DNA of 40,119 bases from JBDSLU01 sp039916225 (lineage in GTDB: Bacteria > Acidobacteriota > Vicinamibacteria > Vicinamibacterales > Vicinamibacteraceae). The stretch spans positions 1 through 40,119 of the forward strand of contig JBDSLU010000123.1 in assembly GCA_039916225.1 (NCBI GenBank). Direction: 5' to 3'. The position numbers were made by a program, and so were the translations under genes. This document shows positions 17,579-24,630 of this stretch, piece after piece. The notes beneath the pieces are model-generated. The model was not told where the DNA came from, ran no database searches, and was given only the letters and a program-made list of their open reading frames with translations. Numbering within the stretch: the first letter of the stretch is position 1; every line of letters begins with the position of its first letter.

Positions 17579-18478
17579 GTGCCACGGCCGCCCGATGTCC
17601 TGCCGGCCCAGCTGGATTCGCGCACGAACCCCGCGATCCTGATCGGGATGCTCGTGCCTGTCACGGCACTGGCGATGATGGCGTGGCTGTCCACGCCGCC
17701 GGTGCCGCCCTCGAACTCGGCCGTGTCCGGCGCCGCGTCGGCGTCTGGCGTCCAGGGGAAAGCCGGACCCGCGCGGCGGATGAAGGTCCAGGTCCTCGCC
17801 TCGTATCCGCACGACCCATCGGCGTTCACGCAAGGTTTGCACTACGAAGGGAACGGGGTGTTCTACGAGAGCACCGGGCTCGAAGGGCAGTCGATGCTGA
17901 AGCGCGTCGACCTCGCGACCGGTCGCGCGCTCAAGGCGTTCGCGCTCGCTCCCGATCTCTTCGGCGAAGGGCTGGCGCGCACCCCGCGGGCGCTGCTGCA
18001 GCTCACCTACAAGAACCAGGTCGCGCTCGTCTACGACCCGGCGTCGCTGACCGTCATCGGCCAGTTCGCCTACGCCGGCGAAGGATGGGGCGTCTGCTTC
18101 GACGGGACGTCGCTCGTGATGAGCAACGGCAGCGACACGCTGACGTTCCGCGGCCGGATGAACTTCGTCGTCCAGCGTTCGCTCCGCGTCGTCCGCGACG
18201 GATCGCCGCTGGCCGCGCTCAACGAGCTCGAGTGCGTCAACGACAGCATCTACGCCAACGTCTGGGGCACGGACGTCATCGCGCGGATCGATCCGGCGTC
18301 CGGGACGGTGACGGAGTCGATCGACGCCGCCGGCCTGCTCAGCGAGGCCGAGGCCAAGGCCAAAGGCGTGGACGTACTGAACGGCATTGCCTACGACCGG
18401 ACCGAAGACGTCTTCTACATCACCGGCAAGCGATGGCCGAAGCTGTTCAAGGTCCGGTTCGTGCCGGCTGGGACGTAG
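17579..18478 (+). CDS. Glutaminyl-peptide cyclotransferase, copy 1
   Basis: The enzyme converts N-terminal Gln of a peptide to pyroglutamate. The 299-residue protein has an N-terminal membrane anchor or signal (AILIGMLVPVTALAMMAWLS), then the five-bladed propeller of the bacterial/plant-type cyclase family (Glu_cyclase_2): SYPHDPSAFTQGLHYEGN near residue 75, FYESTGLEGQS, LFGEGLART, GEGWGVCFDGTSLVMSNGS, LNELECVNDSIYANVW and NGIAYDRTEDVFYITGKRWP. All family blocks are intact. The start is GTG at 17579, supported by the leaderless -10 motif. It is the first of a tandem pair; the second copy shares nearly every motif and ends with the same residues (KLFKVRFVPAGT). Probably acts in the periplasm on exported peptides. 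Confidence 0.9.
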   Translation: MPRPPDVLPAQLDSRTNPAILIGMLVPVTALAMMAWLSTPPVPPSNSAVSGAASASGVQGKAGPARRMKVQVLASYPHDPSAFTQGLHYEGNGVFYESTGLEGQSMLKRVDLATGRALKAFALAPDLFGEGLARTPRALLQLTYKNQVALVYDPASLTVIGQFAYAGEGWGVCFDGTSLVMSNGSDTLTFRGRMNFVVQRSLRVVRDGSPLAALNELECVNDSIYANVWGTDVIARIDPASGTVTESIDAAGLLSEAEAKAKGVDVLNGIAYDRTEDVFYITGKRWPKLFKVRFVPAGT

Positions 18479-18532
18479 CGGCGGGGCGCGGCGACGCGCC
18501 GACGATGGCGGCAGGTCTCGGCGAAACCAAGA

Positions 18533-18538
18533 TACAGT
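18533..18538 (+). promoter_or_regulatory. TACAGT, 6 nt before ATG (leaderless start)
   Basis: TACAGT (18533-18538) ends 6 nt before the ATG at 18545. It is the duplicated counterpart of the element at 17567, so the second cyclase appears to have its own promoter even though it lies only 66 nt after the first gene. Confidence 0.5.
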
Positions 18539-18544
18539 CGCCGC

Positions 18545-19435
18545 ATGCCAGTCTCGTCCGACCTGCCCGCCGCCCGGATGGAGCGGCGTACGACCATGGC
18601 CATCCTCGTCGGGATGGCGGTTCCGGTGGCGGCACTGGCCGTGATGTCCTGGCTGACCCCGGGGATCCGCGCCGACGCGCCACGCCCGGCGTTGACCGGG
18701 GCCGGCGGCGTCATCATCCCGGGTGTGATGAACCCGGCCCGTCCGATGCGGGTCGAGGTGATCGCGTCGTACCCGCACGATCGCGGCGCCTTCACCCAAG
18801 GGCTGCACTACGAGAACGGCATCCTCTACGAGAGCACCGGCCCGGAAGGCGAGTCGACCATCCGCCGCGTCGACCCGAAGACCGGTCGCGTCCTGCAGAG
18901 CGTGCCGCTGGCCCGCGATCTGTGGGGCGAGGGGCTGGCCCGCACGCCGCAGCATCTGATCCAGCTGACCTGGCAGAACGACACCGGCCTCGTCTGGGAT
19001 CCGGCGACCCTCGCCTTGCAACGCACGTTCACCTACAAGGGCGACGGCTGGGGACTCTGCTACGACGGCACGTCGCTGGTGATGACCGACGGCAGCCCGA
19101 TGCTGAAGTTCCGCAAGCTGGAGACGTTCGAGATCCAGCGCACCGTCAAGATCACACTCGACGACGTGTCGCTGAAGTGGGTCAACGAGCTCGAGTGCGT
19201 GAAGGGCAGCCTCTACGGCAACGTGTGGCGCCGCGACTTCATCGTCAAGATCGATCCGGCTACCGGCATCGTGCGCGAGAAGATCGACGCCAGCGGCCTG
19301 CTCACCGCCAGCGAAGCCAAGGGCGTCGACTTCCTCAACGGCATCGCCTACGACCCGGCCGACGACACCTTCTACATCACCGGCAAGCGGTGGCCGAAGC
19401 TGTTCAAGGTGCGGTTCGTGCCCGCGGGGACGTGA
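18545..19435 (+). CDS. Glutaminyl-peptide cyclotransferase, copy 2
   Basis: This 296-residue paralogue of the preceding gene has the same plan: an N-terminal hydrophobic anchor (AILVGMAVPVAALAVMSWLT), a Pro/Gly-rich linker, then the cyclase propeller with SYPHDRGAFTQGLHYENG, ILYESTGPEGES, LWGEGLART, GDGWGLCYDGTSLVMTDGS, VNELECVKGSLYGNVW and NGIAYDPADDTFYITGKRWP. The linker differs most between copies, while the motifs and C-terminus are nearly identical, as expected of an old tandem duplication under selection. Its last 32 bp overlap, tail to tail, the 3' end of the minus-strand PqqD-like gene. The proximity to a RiPP-like operon raises the possibility that it modifies the released peptide, but that is inference. 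Confidence 0.9.
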   Translation: MPVSSDLPAARMERRTTMAILVGMAVPVAALAVMSWLTPGIRADAPRPALTGAGGVIIPGVMNPARPMRVEVIASYPHDRGAFTQGLHYENGILYESTGPEGESTIRRVDPKTGRVLQSVPLARDLWGEGLARTPQHLIQLTWQNDTGLVWDPATLALQRTFTYKGDGWGLCYDGTSLVMTDGSPMLKFRKLETFEIQRTVKITLDDVSLKWVNELECVKGSLYGNVWRRDFIVKIDPATGIVREKIDASGLLTASEAKGVDFLNGIAYDPADDTFYITGKRWPKLFKVRFVPAGT

Positions 19436-19715
19436 CCAGCCGGTGCTTGGCGAACTCGCCGATGGTGGCGGCGACGCTGACGCGGGCGCGGTCGAGCGCC
19501 ACGTCGTACTCGGCCGTCATCTCCTGCGCGATGTGTTCGACCGGCAGGTTGCGAATCAGGCCGCGCCAGATCAGGCTGGCAGTGGCGTTGAGCTGGAAGT
19601 AGTGCTTGGTCTCGAGGTCGACGAGCACGCCCTCGACGCCGTCCAGGTCGGTGAAGACGACGTGATCCTGCGGGATCGGCGTCGCGGCGGACGGTTGGTC
19701 GCGATCGGCGGACAT
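19404..19715 (-). CDS. PqqD/lasso B1-like RiPP precursor recognition protein
   Basis: The 103-residue protein has the RiPP recognition element fold of the PqqD/B1 family, which binds the leader of a precursor peptide and delivers it to the modifying enzymes. The signature is GVLVDLETKHYFQLNATASLIWRG, written here in parts: LVDLETKHYFQLNATASLIW at residues 31-50, then helices through about residue 93 (HIAQEMTAEY, RARVSVAATIGEFAKHRLV). The ATG at 19715 overlaps the TGA of the radical SAM gene by one base (TGATG), showing translational coupling. The last ~10 residues (TSPRARTAP) are encoded inside the antisense of the second glutaminyl cyclase and look like an accidental tail. It is the last gene of the seven-gene operon. 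Confidence 0.88.
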   Translation of the reverse strand: MSADRDQPSAATPIPQDHVVFTDLDGVEGVLVDLETKHYFQLNATASLIWRGLIRNLPVEHIAQEMTAEYDVALDRARVSVAATIGEFAKHRLVTSPRARTAP

Positions 19716-20764
19716 CAGGCGGATTCCTTTCGGGTCGAAGCGGTCCACGGCGTCTTGCCGAGCGTGTGCAGGCACAGCAGACACGGCGAGCCCGTGGCGA
19801 GATCGGCGGTCTCGCCGGCCTGCTCGAGCGACGCCAGCACCGCCAGCCGCTGGCCGGCGTGCGCGTGGGCCAGCCGCTGCAGCCGCGGATAGGCGGCGGC
19901 GAACGCTTCGCTCGCGAGATCGCCGACGACGTCCGATTCGCCCGTGCCGCCGCGAAAGCCGGACAGGTTGCAGCACAACGTGAGCTGGCCGCGATAGTCG
20001 ACGTTGGCGCTGCTGCCGGCGAGCGGCGAGCACGGCGCCACCGGCGCGGTGTTGTAGTAGCCGACGTCGATCGTGATCGGCATCTTGAAGACGCGGGCGA
20101 GCAGCGCGATCTCCCGCTCGGCGGTGGCGCGCTCGTCGACGGTCAGCGCGGTGGCCTCACCGACTGCCGCCGACGTCGGCATGACGTGCGCGAAGCTCAG
20201 GCCGGCGGCGCCCATGCGCGCGACGAACATGGCGAGTCGCTCCAGTTCGGCGGCGGTGTCCCGTCGCAGCGTGACCTTGACCTTGAACGGCAGGCCGCCG
20301 GCCCGGCAGCGGGTGAAGGCCTGCACCACGCGATCGAACGAGCCGCGCCCGCGCCAGCCGTCGTGGGCCGCTCGGGTGGAGCCATCGAGGCTGAACGAGA
20401 CGTGCGTGACGGCGCGGCGATGCTGGACGAGCAGCGGCCAGACGCGCTCGAAGTGCCAGCCGTTGGTGACGAAGCTGCACGACAGCGACAGGTCGCCGAC
20501 CGTCGCCAGGATGGCGCCGAAGTCGCGGTGCAGCGTCGGTTCGCCGCCGGTGAACGTCACCTGCTCGATGCCCATCGCCTGCCGGGCGTCGCGGGCGATG
20601 CGCGCGAACAGCTCGACCGGCAGGTAGTGCGCCGGCTGATGGTGCAGCGCGTCGTCGTCGCGCAGGCAGTAGCTGCACTGCAGGTTGCAGACGTTGGTCA
20701 GTTCCACCGTCAGTCGGCGGGCTCCGTAGTCCGGTGCCGGCGAGCGATCCACGGCCGGCGTCAT
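19715..20764 (-). CDS. Radical SAM protein with C-terminal auxiliary-cluster cysteines
   Basis: The 349-residue enzyme has the radical SAM motif CNLQCSYC (Cys26, Cys30, Cys33), GGEP at 73-76 and the usual barrel strands (LSCSFVTNGW, HVSFSLDGSTRAAHD). The C-terminal third contains additional cysteines (Cys245, the pair Cys264-265, and CLLC at 328-331), which suggests a SPASM/Twitch-type auxiliary iron-sulfur cluster as in PqqE and sactisynthases. Such enzymes modify ribosomal peptides by forming C-C, C-S or epimerised residues. The ATG at 20764 overlaps the stop of the kinase gene (ATGA), and its own stop overlaps the PqqD-like start, so a leader-binding partner is made in step with it. The substrate is most likely the precursor at 24424, which lacks Cys and Tyr. 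Confidence 0.88.
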   Translation of the reverse strand: MTPAVDRSPAPDYGARRLTVELTNVCNLQCSYCLRDDDALHHQPAHYLPVELFARIARDARQAMGIEQVTFTGGEPTLHRDFGAILATVGDLSLSCSFVTNGWHFERVWPLLVQHRRAVTHVSFSLDGSTRAAHDGWRGRGSFDRVVQAFTRCRAGGLPFKVKVTLRRDTAAELERLAMFVARMGAAGLSFAHVMPTSAAVGEATALTVDERATAEREIALLARVFKMPITIDVGYYNTAPVAPCSPLAGSSANVDYRGQLTLCCNLSGFRGGTGESDVVGDLASEAFAAAYPRLQRLAHAHAGQRLAVLASLEQAGETADLATGSPCLLCLHTLGKTPWTASTRKESA

Positions 20765-21765
20765 CGGTCGACCGCCTGCCGCACGCAGCCGTCGACCAGC
20801 GCGACGGCCGCGGCGGCGTCGAGCACATCTCGGCCGGCGCGGACCGAGAACGCCACCACCTGGCGCGTCAGCGCCGACAGCACCGACAGGTGCCCCGGCG
20901 CGGTGGTGCGGTCGTAGCAGGACCACGGGTTCAGGCGAATGAGCCGGGCCATCGTGTCGCCTGGCGTCAGCCGTTCGACATCGCTGCGGGCTGCGCCGGA
21001 GAGTTCCGGGAACAGCAGCACGCCGGGTTGGCAGTGGTCGCGGAAGCCACCGGCGAAGACGTCGTGCGGGGCGAACGGCCGCTTGCCCTGCTGGACGTCG
21101 CCAGCGTCGAGCGCCGTCCGGTCCTGCAGGAAACGGCTCGCCGCATAGGTGGCGCTGGTGATCGCAAAGCGGCGCCGCAGCGGCCACGCCGTCACGCCGT
21201 CCGCGTCGCGGCCCAGGAGCAGGACATCGTCGGTGAGGAACGGCCAGCCGGCCGACGCGAGGTGGACGGCCATCGTCGACTTGCCGCTGCCCGACGGTCC
21301 GGCCATCAGCACGCCAGTGCCGCTCCGTGGATCGACGACGGCGCCGCTGTGCAGCTCGTAGCGCCGCTGCTGGCGCAGCGCTGCCGACAGCGCGTAGGTC
21401 ACGAGTCGGGTCAGCGCCGGCGACTCGAGCGGCAGCGGGCCATCGATCCAGACCTCGACGTCGGCGCGCTCGGGAAGGCCGATGGCGACCACCGAGCCCT
21501 CGATGTCGATGTAGGAGGCGCGGCCATCGGTGTAGCAGGTGCCGCCGCCGGCAACGGCGAACTCCGTCAGACGGGCCGGGATGCGTCCCGGTACGGTGCC
21601 GGACTCGAGCGTGATCGCCGGCGTGCTCGCGGTGCCGCCGCCGTCCGTCTCCTGCGTCAAGTACCAGCCGGGAAACAGCGCGTCGATCGCCTCGGCGCTC
21701 CACGCGTCGCGGGTCTCGACGAGCAGCGACGCGCCAGCGACGCGGTAGGTGGTTCGTCTCGTCAC
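20761..21765 (-). CDS. HPr kinase/phosphorylase-like (lasso K-type) peptide kinase
   Basis: The 334-residue protein has a C-terminal P-loop kinase domain like HprK: LHSGAVV with His139, Walker A GPSGSGKST at 156-164, and PFLTDDVLLL with the acidic pair Asp179-Asp180. The N-terminal 130 residues are not those of true HPr kinase and may bind substrate. No HPr or PTS gene is nearby. In paeninodin-type lasso clusters a kinase of this kind phosphorylates the C-terminal Ser of the peptide. Here the precursor has Ser52 and Thr55 in its C-terminal part as possible acceptors. The start is GTG at 21765; the stop overlaps the radical SAM start by 4 nt. Confidence 0.83.
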   Translation of the reverse strand: MTRRTTYRVAGASLLVETRDAWSAEAIDALFPGWYLTQETDGGGTASTPAITLESGTVPGRIPARLTEFAVAGGGTCYTDGRASYIDIEGSVVAIGLPERADVEVWIDGPLPLESPALTRLVTYALSAALRQQRRYELHSGAVVDPRSGTGVLMAGPSGSGKSTMAVHLASAGWPFLTDDVLLLGRDADGVTAWPLRRRFAITSATYAASRFLQDRTALDAGDVQQGKRPFAPHDVFAGGFRDHCQPGVLLFPELSGAARSDVERLTPGDTMARLIRLNPWSCYDRTTAPGHLSVLSALTRQVVAFSVRAGRDVLDAAAAVALVDGCVRQAVDR

Positions 21766-21801
21766 GTCGTCTGCCGTCTGCGGATTACGTCGGCCGGCGC
21801 G

Positions 21802-22686
21802 TCAACGGGCGGCCTGGCCGTTCGGTTGAGTCACCACGAGCTTGATCGGGGTGCGCTCGGCGCGGTCCAGGTCGACGCGTAGATGCAGGCGAACGTTGGG
21901 CGAGATGCTCGTCACGGCGTCTTCGGCGGCGAGATTGGTGACACTCACCACGACCAGCTCGCCAGCCGGGTAGGTCATGTCGAGCGTGACGCCGAGCGTG
22001 TCGGCCACGGCCATCGCCACGAGGGACAGCGGCTGGTTCTTGGCCGCGATCGACAGCTGGTGCGTGTCGCCGCTGATCGTGACCGGGTCCTTGCCGTCGT
22101 CGGTGGGCGTTTCCTCGGTATGGCCGCTGATGACCACTCCCTGCGAGGCGCCGCGCTGCGTGATGTTCGCCGTCGGCTCGGTGTCGGTCGGCGACAACAG
22201 ATAGATGGCGAGCGGCAGCGGCCGGGCGTCCTGGCGCACCTCGTAGTCGATGAGCACGCGCGGCGCGATCGCCTGCAGGACGCCCTCGAGCGGCGTCGAC
22301 GGCAGATCGACGGTGACGGTGTCCGGGGCCAGGCCGGGCCCGACGACGATGCGGGCCCGCAGCTGAGTAGCCAGGTCCTTGGCGATGTCGACGATCCGCG
22401 CCTGCCGGGCCCGCAGCGCGACGTTGATGAAGCCGTCTTCGATCTTCACCGCCATGGCGTAGGGCTTGGCGGCCGGTCGCTGCGACGCCGCGGGGCGCGG
22501 CGGCGTCTGGGCTGCCGGGGCGGATGCGGGTGGCGCGGTCCGGGCCGGCGCCGAAGCCGGCGCCTGGGCCGGTGCGACCTGAGAAGTGGCGGCGCCCGCT
22601 GCCCCGGCGCACAGGAGCAGGAGCGCGAGCCCCGGCCAGCACGGTGCGAGGTGCGACGAGGAACGGGATGCGGGAACGACAGTCAT
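21802..22686 (-). CDS. Secreted protein with two STN/secretin-N-like modules
   Basis: The 294-residue product starts at the ATG at 22686, overlapping the nucleotidyltransferase stop (ATGA). A signal peptide (LAPCWPGLALLLLCAGAAGA) is followed by an Ala/Pro-rich linker (residues about 35-75). Then come two modules resembling STN/secretin short N-terminal domains: INVALRARQARIVDIAKDLA with TVDLPSTPLEGVLQAIAP, and NQPLSLVAMAVADTLGVTLD followed by VSVTNLAAEDAVTSI. STN domains normally precede secretin or TonB-receptor channels; no channel follows here. A periplasmic component in the middle of a peptide-modification operon suggests a role in export or sensing of the product, but I cannot assign one. 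The open frame extends upstream of 22686 without support. Confidence 0.68.
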   Translation of the reverse strand: MTVVPASRSSSHLAPCWPGLALLLLCAGAAGAATSQVAPAQAPASAPARTAPPASAPAAQTPPRPAASQRPAAKPYAMAVKIEDGFINVALRARQARIVDIAKDLATQLRARIVVGPGLAPDTVTVDLPSTPLEGVLQAIAPRVLIDYEVRQDARPLPLAIYLLSPTDTEPTANITQRGASQGVVISGHTEETPTDDGKDPVTISGDTHQLSIAAKNQPLSLVAMAVADTLGVTLDMTYPAGELVVVSVTNLAAEDAVTSISPNVRLHLRVDLDRAERTPIKLVVTQPNGQAAR

Positions 22687-23924
22687 GACAGGTCTCCGAC
22701 GGCCGCCTGGGACACGGCCCGGTGCTTGCGCGCGATTCGGAGCGCGCGCACGAGCGGATAGCCGATCGACAGCGGTCCGGGCAGATCGACGAGGGCCCAG
22801 TCGTCCGGGGTCGGCGTGGTGAACTCGCGCGCGAACGCCCATGCACGATCAGTGTAGGTGTCCTTGAGTCGAAGCTGGCGCGCCATCTGGCGCGCGAAGG
22901 CCGGCGGCAGCCCATCGAGCGTGCGGGCCTCGCCGACGATTTGGCGGGCCGTGTCGCGAAGCGGGCTCGATTGCCACGTGCTCGCGGCGTGCGCCGGCAG
23001 CGGCGACTCCAACAGGCCATGGGCCAGGAGGAGTCCGAAGGCGACCATGCGCCGGCAGTGCATCGCCTCGGCCCGTGCCCACACCGTCGGCCAGTCGAGC
23101 GACGGCGTGCGCCGTACCAGTTCGGCGACGCTGGCCAGGTTTTCGAGCTTGTCCCAGCCGTGCCGGGATCCGTGCACGCACAGCATCAGCAGCAGATCTT
23201 CGTCGGCCGGGACGCGCACGGCACGCCCCTGCAGCGTCATCGAGCCGAGTCGCTGCCACACCGCGTCACCGTCGAAGCGCACCGCGAACGCGCGCGGCGC
23301 CACGCCCCAGTGCAGCTCGACGATCGTGCGGCCGCCGTCACGACGGAACAGGCGCACGTAGTCCTGGCGCAGGAACGTCGCGCGCCGCGTCTCCGGGACG
23401 TCGACGTCGGCGACGAAACCCTGGCCCTGGAGCACCGCGGAGGCCCGCCAGACGTCGCGCTCGCGGATGAGGATGTCGAGGTCGCAGAACTGCCGCAGCG
23501 CCAGGTGGCCGTAGAGATACTGCGCGAGCGCTGGCCCCTTGAACGGCATCGCCTCGACGCCGTTCCCGTCGAGCGCCGCCAGCAGACGGAGCAACTCGCC
23601 GGTGAACAGCAGGCCGAAGGCGCTGTTCTTCTCGACGTAGTCGCGAAGCGAGGCCAGCGGCGCCGCGGGCAGGCCGGCCGGTGCGAGGCGCGCCAGGTGA
23701 CGGTGAAGGAGCGCCCGCAAGCCATGTCGGGCGGCCAGCGCGAGGACACGATCCCAGTCGAGGCCGGCCTCGACGAGGGCCCGCACCTGCCCGGCGCGCT
23801 CGGCCGACAGCTCGGCCCGGCCGCAGTGGAGCAGCAGGCAGGCTTCGGGATCCTCGAGCGGTCGCAGGCTGGCGATCGCAGTGACGGCGTCGACGGGCGT
23901 CAGCTCCGCGAGCAGGATTCCCAT
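22683..23924 (-). CDS. Nucleotidyltransferase family protein (NTP_transf_5 type)
   Basis: The 413-residue protein matches the uncharacterised nucleotidyltransferases that accompany lasso-type RiPP clusters. The central motif MPFKGPALAQYLYGHLALRQ followed by FCDLDILI (residues about 127-154) gives the conserved FKG, Arg and DxD metal-binding residues; IVELHWGV further on is a third conserved block. In related clusters this family is thought to add a nucleotide-derived or sugar group to a phosphorylated peptide, which fits the kinase gene two positions downstream. Its start overlaps the end of the B2 gene by 25 nt; no closer start exists, so the overlap seems real. The N-terminal 60 residues show no motif I recognise. 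Confidence 0.85.
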   Translation of the reverse strand: MGILLAELTPVDAVTAIASLRPLEDPEACLLLHCGRAELSAERAGQVRALVEAGLDWDRVLALAARHGLRALLHRHLARLAPAGLPAAPLASLRDYVEKNSAFGLLFTGELLRLLAALDGNGVEAMPFKGPALAQYLYGHLALRQFCDLDILIRERDVWRASAVLQGQGFVADVDVPETRRATFLRQDYVRLFRRDGGRTIVELHWGVAPRAFAVRFDGDAVWQRLGSMTLQGRAVRVPADEDLLLMLCVHGSRHGWDKLENLASVAELVRRTPSLDWPTVWARAEAMHCRRMVAFGLLLAHGLLESPLPAHAASTWQSSPLRDTARQIVGEARTLDGLPPAFARQMARQLRLKDTYTDRAWAFAREFTTPTPDDWALVDLPGPLSIGYPLVRALRIARKHRAVSQAAVGDLS

Positions 23925-24397
23925 GACGCTGGCTGACGCGGCAGGCTGAAGGTGATGACGTAGGCGCCGGCGTCGTCCTCGAGGAACGGTTGTCCGTCGC
24001 GTTCGAGCCAGGCATGGCCCTGCAACTCGCCGGTGGTCTTCTTGAGGCCGAAGTTCACCCGGCTCTCGATGCCGTGGAGGGCGAGGAAGCGCTGCAGGAC
24101 CAGCGCGCGGCGCCAGCAGCTCCGGCGGAACACGAAGACGTCGAGCTTCAGGACGCGGTCGATGGCCCGGGCCAGCCGGGCCGGCGTGTCGGCCGATGTG
24201 TCCGGATTGGCCGCCCGCAGGCGCGTCGACACCAGGCGATGGGCCCTGGGTAGGGACATCGCCCTGGCGAGGCAGGACACGAGGACGACCCAGACGGCCA
24301 TCCTCGCGCTCAGAAGTGCTTCACGCGGATCGCGCCGCAGCAGACGGGTGGCGTCGACGACGGAACGCGCCGCCCTCCAGACGATCGACGTGCGCAT
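23900..24397 (-). CDS. Lasso-type B2 transglutaminase-like leader peptidase
   Basis: The 165-residue protein is of the Transglut_core3/B2 family, cysteine proteases that remove the leader from lasso precursors with help from the B1 recognition protein. Visible catalytic residues are Cys94 in FRRSCWRRALVLQRFL, His128 in ELQGHAWLERDG, and an acidic residue in FLEDD (140-142) as the third member. The N-terminal ~60 residues are typical helical B2 sequence. It starts 26 nt after the precursor stop, the gene order usual for A-B2 pairs. B1 (the PqqD-like gene) is at the far end of the same operon, instead of adjacent as in most lasso clusters. Confidence 0.88.
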   Translation of the reverse strand: MRTSIVWRAARSVVDATRLLRRDPREALLSARMAVWVVLVSCLARAMSLPRAHRLVSTRLRAANPDTSADTPARLARAIDRVLKLDVFVFRRSCWRRALVLQRFLALHGIESRVNFGLKKTTGELQGHAWLERDGQPFLEDDAGAYVITFSLPRQPASWESCSRS

Positions 24398-24423
24398 CGC
24401 TTCGACCCGATGCTGCCGTGCGG

Positions 24424-24612
24424 CTACTCGCCGTTCCGGCGGATGCCCGTGCCGCCGCTGTCCACCGCCTGGAAGAAGGTGGTGGCTTCGAGGACGTCGA
24501 CCGGGCTCGAGACTTTCGGTTCGACGAAGGCCTTGCGGGCCGACCCGTCCGTCGTGGCGGTGTCCGATCGTGGCGCTTCGGTCTCAGTGTTCTCTGTCCG
24601 CACCGTCGTCAT
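24424..24612 (-). CDS. Putative RiPP (lasso-like) precursor peptide
   Basis: This 62-residue peptide begins at the ATG at 24612, preceded by GAGGAG 6 nt upstream. The longer open frame up to 24669 has no ribosome-binding site and crosses a palindrome. Residues 1-27 are polar, Thr/Glu-rich. FVEPKVSSPVDVLEATTFF (29-47) contains a YxxPxL-like leader motif (F29-V-E-P-K-V34), the element that B1 proteins bind. The C-terminus is QAVDSGGTGIRRNGE (48-62). No Cys and no Tyr is present. A lasso ring needs a Gly or similar first residue and Asp/Glu at position 7-9; G54 to E62 spaces correctly but would leave no tail, so a classical lasso is unlikely. Ser52 and Thr55 could accept phosphate. It is the first gene of the modification operon. 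Confidence 0.75.
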   Translation of the reverse strand: MTTVRTENTETEAPRSDTATTDGSARKAFVEPKVSSPVDVLEATTFFQAVDSGGTGIRRNGE

Positions 24613-24616
24613 GGAG

Positions 24617-24624
24617 ACTCCTCT
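24617..24624 (-). promoter_or_regulatory. Strong Shine-Dalgarno of the precursor gene
   Basis: On the minus strand AGAGGAG lies just before TCTCC and the ATG at 24612. This is one of the strongest ribosome-binding sites in the window. It decides the precursor start and fits the high expression expected of a RiPP substrate. Confidence 0.65.
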
Positions 24625-24630
24625 GGTAGC

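Noticed and set aside
19404..24612. The PqqD-like and radical SAM genes as a PQQ biosynthesis cluster
   Set aside because: PqqB and PqqC are absent and the precursor has no Tyr, so it cannot be PqqA. B2, kinase and nucleotidyltransferase genes fit a lasso-type RiPP instead, despite the many PQQ enzymes nearby.
24424..24612. A classical lasso peptide core
   Set aside because: No ring donor position (Gly first, Asp/Glu at 7-9) leaves a threading tail, and no cyclase gene is present in the window.
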